DNA of 64,000 bases, from contig NZ_CP118976.1 in NCBI RefSeq assembly GCF_029024945.1, forward strand, positions 1,178,001-1,242,000. The letters run 5' to 3'. Below are positions 62,963-64,000 of the stretch, in pieces. Position numbers and translations under genes: made by a program. The notes under the pieces were generated by a model. That model had not been told where the DNA came from and ran no database searches. It saw nothing but the letters and a program-made list of their open reading frames with translations. The DNA is from Staphylococcus succinus. Its GTDB lineage: Bacteria; Bacillota; Bacilli; Staphylococcales; Staphylococcaceae. The stretch's first letter is position 1; each line of letters begins with the position of its first letter.

Positions 62963-63227
62963 ATAAAGCAATTTCCGTAGTATATTGATAAGATTAAGGA
63001 ATAATGCAAATTAGGTATATTTGCTCTGTATCGTCTTTGAAAAAGAATATAATAGGTTATATCATTAATTCAATAACTTTAAACAGCTTTATTTTTCTGG
63101 TTGCTTATAAATGGTGGTAGGAGTAGCTATATAGTAGACGAATTAACGTAGTATACAAGGATTAAATGCTATGTCACAAATGATGCGCTGAGTTAGTTTG
63201 TTTTCAATATAAACTTGCGATTCAAAA

Positions 63228-63707
63228 TTAGTGAATTTCTTTTTGCATTAAGTATTGTTTTACGCCATAAGTTGTAATGGTTTGACCAGTCTTATGAAAG
63301 CCCAAGCATTTATAAATGTTATAGGAAACTTCGTTTGTTTCATTAACTACTAAAGCAATATAATGTATATCCGAGAAATTATTTTTGATATAGTGATTTA
63401 ATGATTTTATACAGGATTTTGCGTAACCCTTTCTAAGGTAACGCATATCAGTAGAAAAGGATCTAAAAAAAACAGTGTTTTGAGGATTGGTAGCAAAATG
63501 TTCTAAGTAGTCACTATTTCTATCTAAAACAAAAAATGTTACAAGTTGGTCATGTGCATCAAAGCCTAAAATACAGTGACAATTTTCATCCTGGCAAGAT
63601 TGATTAATATGGTATGAAGGTGTCTTTGGAAAGTGTAACTGGTCCTCTTGTAGTTGATAGTCATTTATATTTTTTTCATAACATTTTTTGTATTTTACTA
63701 AATGCAT
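63228..63707 (-). CDS. GNAT family N-acetyltransferase
   Basis: A 159-residue acetyl-CoA-dependent acetyltransferase. The acetyl-CoA-binding motif A is MRYLRKGYAKSCIKSL (~88-103), and the C-terminal VNETNEVSYNIYKCLGFHKTGQ is motif B-like (in part: NEVSYNIYKCLGF). The N-terminal Cys-rich CQDENCHC is unusual. The substrate is unknown. GGAGGG lies seven bases from the ATG. It has no operon partner in the window. The flanking gap 62963-63227 shows no gene or clear terminator. Confidence 0.82.
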   Translation of the reverse strand: MHLVKYKKCYEKNINDYQLQEDQLHFPKTPSYHINQSCQDENCHCILGFDAHDQLVTFFVLDRNSDYLEHFATNPQNTVFFRSFSTDMRYLRKGYAKSCIKSLNHYIKNNFSDIHYIALVVNETNEVSYNIYKCLGFHKTGQTITTYGVKQYLMQKEIH

Positions 63708-63876
63708 GTGCTTCCCTCCATTAAATATTTAACAAATTTAAAGAATATTCCGATAATTAAAATGATTGATAACGTCTATTGATATGTGAAATGTTCCTTA
63801 TAAATAAAATAATTATACTTGTTAATGTATTTAAATGCAATATAGAAAGTGGCTTTTTAAATATTTTTGAAATACT

Positions 63877-63947
63877 AAGGAGAAGTGATTAGTATGTAGT
63901 TTCAAAATTTAAGTAGTAATGAATCGATTAAAGTTTTACAAAAATAA
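63877..63947 (+). other. SD-bearing minigene with stop at codon 2
   Basis: AAGGAG at 63877-63882 precedes ATG (63894) which is followed at once by TAG. The frame then runs FQNLSSNESIKVLQK to a TAA at 63945-63947, just before a strong terminator. It could be a decayed short gene, a four-codon GTG-ATT-AGT-ATG peptide or chance. Not a supported coding gene. Confidence 0.3.
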
Positions 63948-63984
63948 ATGCCGAATTAGCAACGAGCTAATTCGGCATTTATTT
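63942..63984. terminator. Bidirectional terminator at the right edge
   Basis: A 19-bp perfect stem, AAATAAATGCCGAATTAGC and complement, around five bases. It probably serves the gene beyond the window on the minus strand and any transcript from the minigene region. Confidence 0.9.
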
Positions 63985-64000
63985 ACATCTAGTTATGAAA

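Noticed and set aside
1..64000. CRISPR arrays, tRNA or rRNA genes, insertion sequences and prophage
   Set aside because: No regularly spaced repeats, no tRNA-like cloverleaf, no transposase or integrase was seen anywhere.

Overview
The window is a low-GC Firmicute chromosome segment. It is almost certainly a coagulase-negative or other non-aureus Staphylococcus. The gene order ackA ... dnaE-mae-accDA-pfkA-pyk-cycA-citZ-icd-phoPR-polA-mutM-coaE-gapB-nrdR-dnaB-dnaI-thrS-lysP-infC-rpmI-rplT ... tig-clpX-engB-hemAXCDBL ... tag-valS-folC-comC-radC is the staphylococcal core backbone as I know it, and the proteins read as close relatives of S. aureus proteins without being identical. There are no rRNA or tRNA genes, no insertion sequences, no prophage and no CRISPR array. 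I cannot name the species from the sequence alone.

Layout. 1-7.8 kb: acetate kinase, a secreted phytase-like protein, two universal stress proteins, alanine dehydrogenase, a CutC/Xaa-Pro dipeptidase pair and an UPF0173 metallo-hydrolase. 7.9-13.5 kb: a CBS/DRTGG regulator, the NrnA nanoRNase/pAp phosphatase and DnaE polymerase. 13.7-24.3 kb: central carbon metabolism (malic enzyme, acetyl-CoA carboxyltransferase, phosphofructokinase, pyruvate kinase, citrate synthase, isocitrate dehydrogenase), interrupted by a convergent CycA permease. 24.7-35.9 kb: PhoPR, PolA, MutM, CoaE, the gluconeogenic GapB, NrdR and the DnaB/DnaI helicase-loading proteins. 36-41.5 kb: three RNA-controlled units in a row, namely thrS (T-box), lysP (lysine riboswitch) and infC-rpmI-rplT (L20-type leader). 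41.6-46.8 kb: a Nudix protein, a TPR-like protein, trigger factor, ClpX and the EngB GTPase. 47-53.2 kb: the complete glutamate-to-uroporphyrinogen haem operon. 53.2-64 kb: an AbrB-family membrane protein, a ProP-type transporter, Tag, valS (T-box)-folC, a prepilin peptidase, RadC and a GNAT acetyltransferase.

How the genes work together. The central block holds opposing glycolytic and gluconeogenic functions with matching control sites. There are cre-like (CcpA) sites before pfkA, the malic enzyme and possibly ald. There is a cre-like site plus two CcpN-type operators on the gapB promoter. A CodY-like box lies between citZ and icd. Replication and repair functions (DnaE, PolA, MutM, DnaB, DnaI, NrdR) are interleaved with metabolism. 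Translation is controlled at the RNA level (two T-boxes, L20 leader), and infC starts at a non-canonical AUA codon.

No new multi-gene system is present. The most interesting items are regulatory or structural: the AUA start of infC, the dual CcpN/CcpA architecture at gapB, two competing hairpins in the pyk 3' UTR, a PerR-like box before hemA, an extended hairpin after folC, and an SD-bearing minigene with a stop at codon 2 at the right edge.
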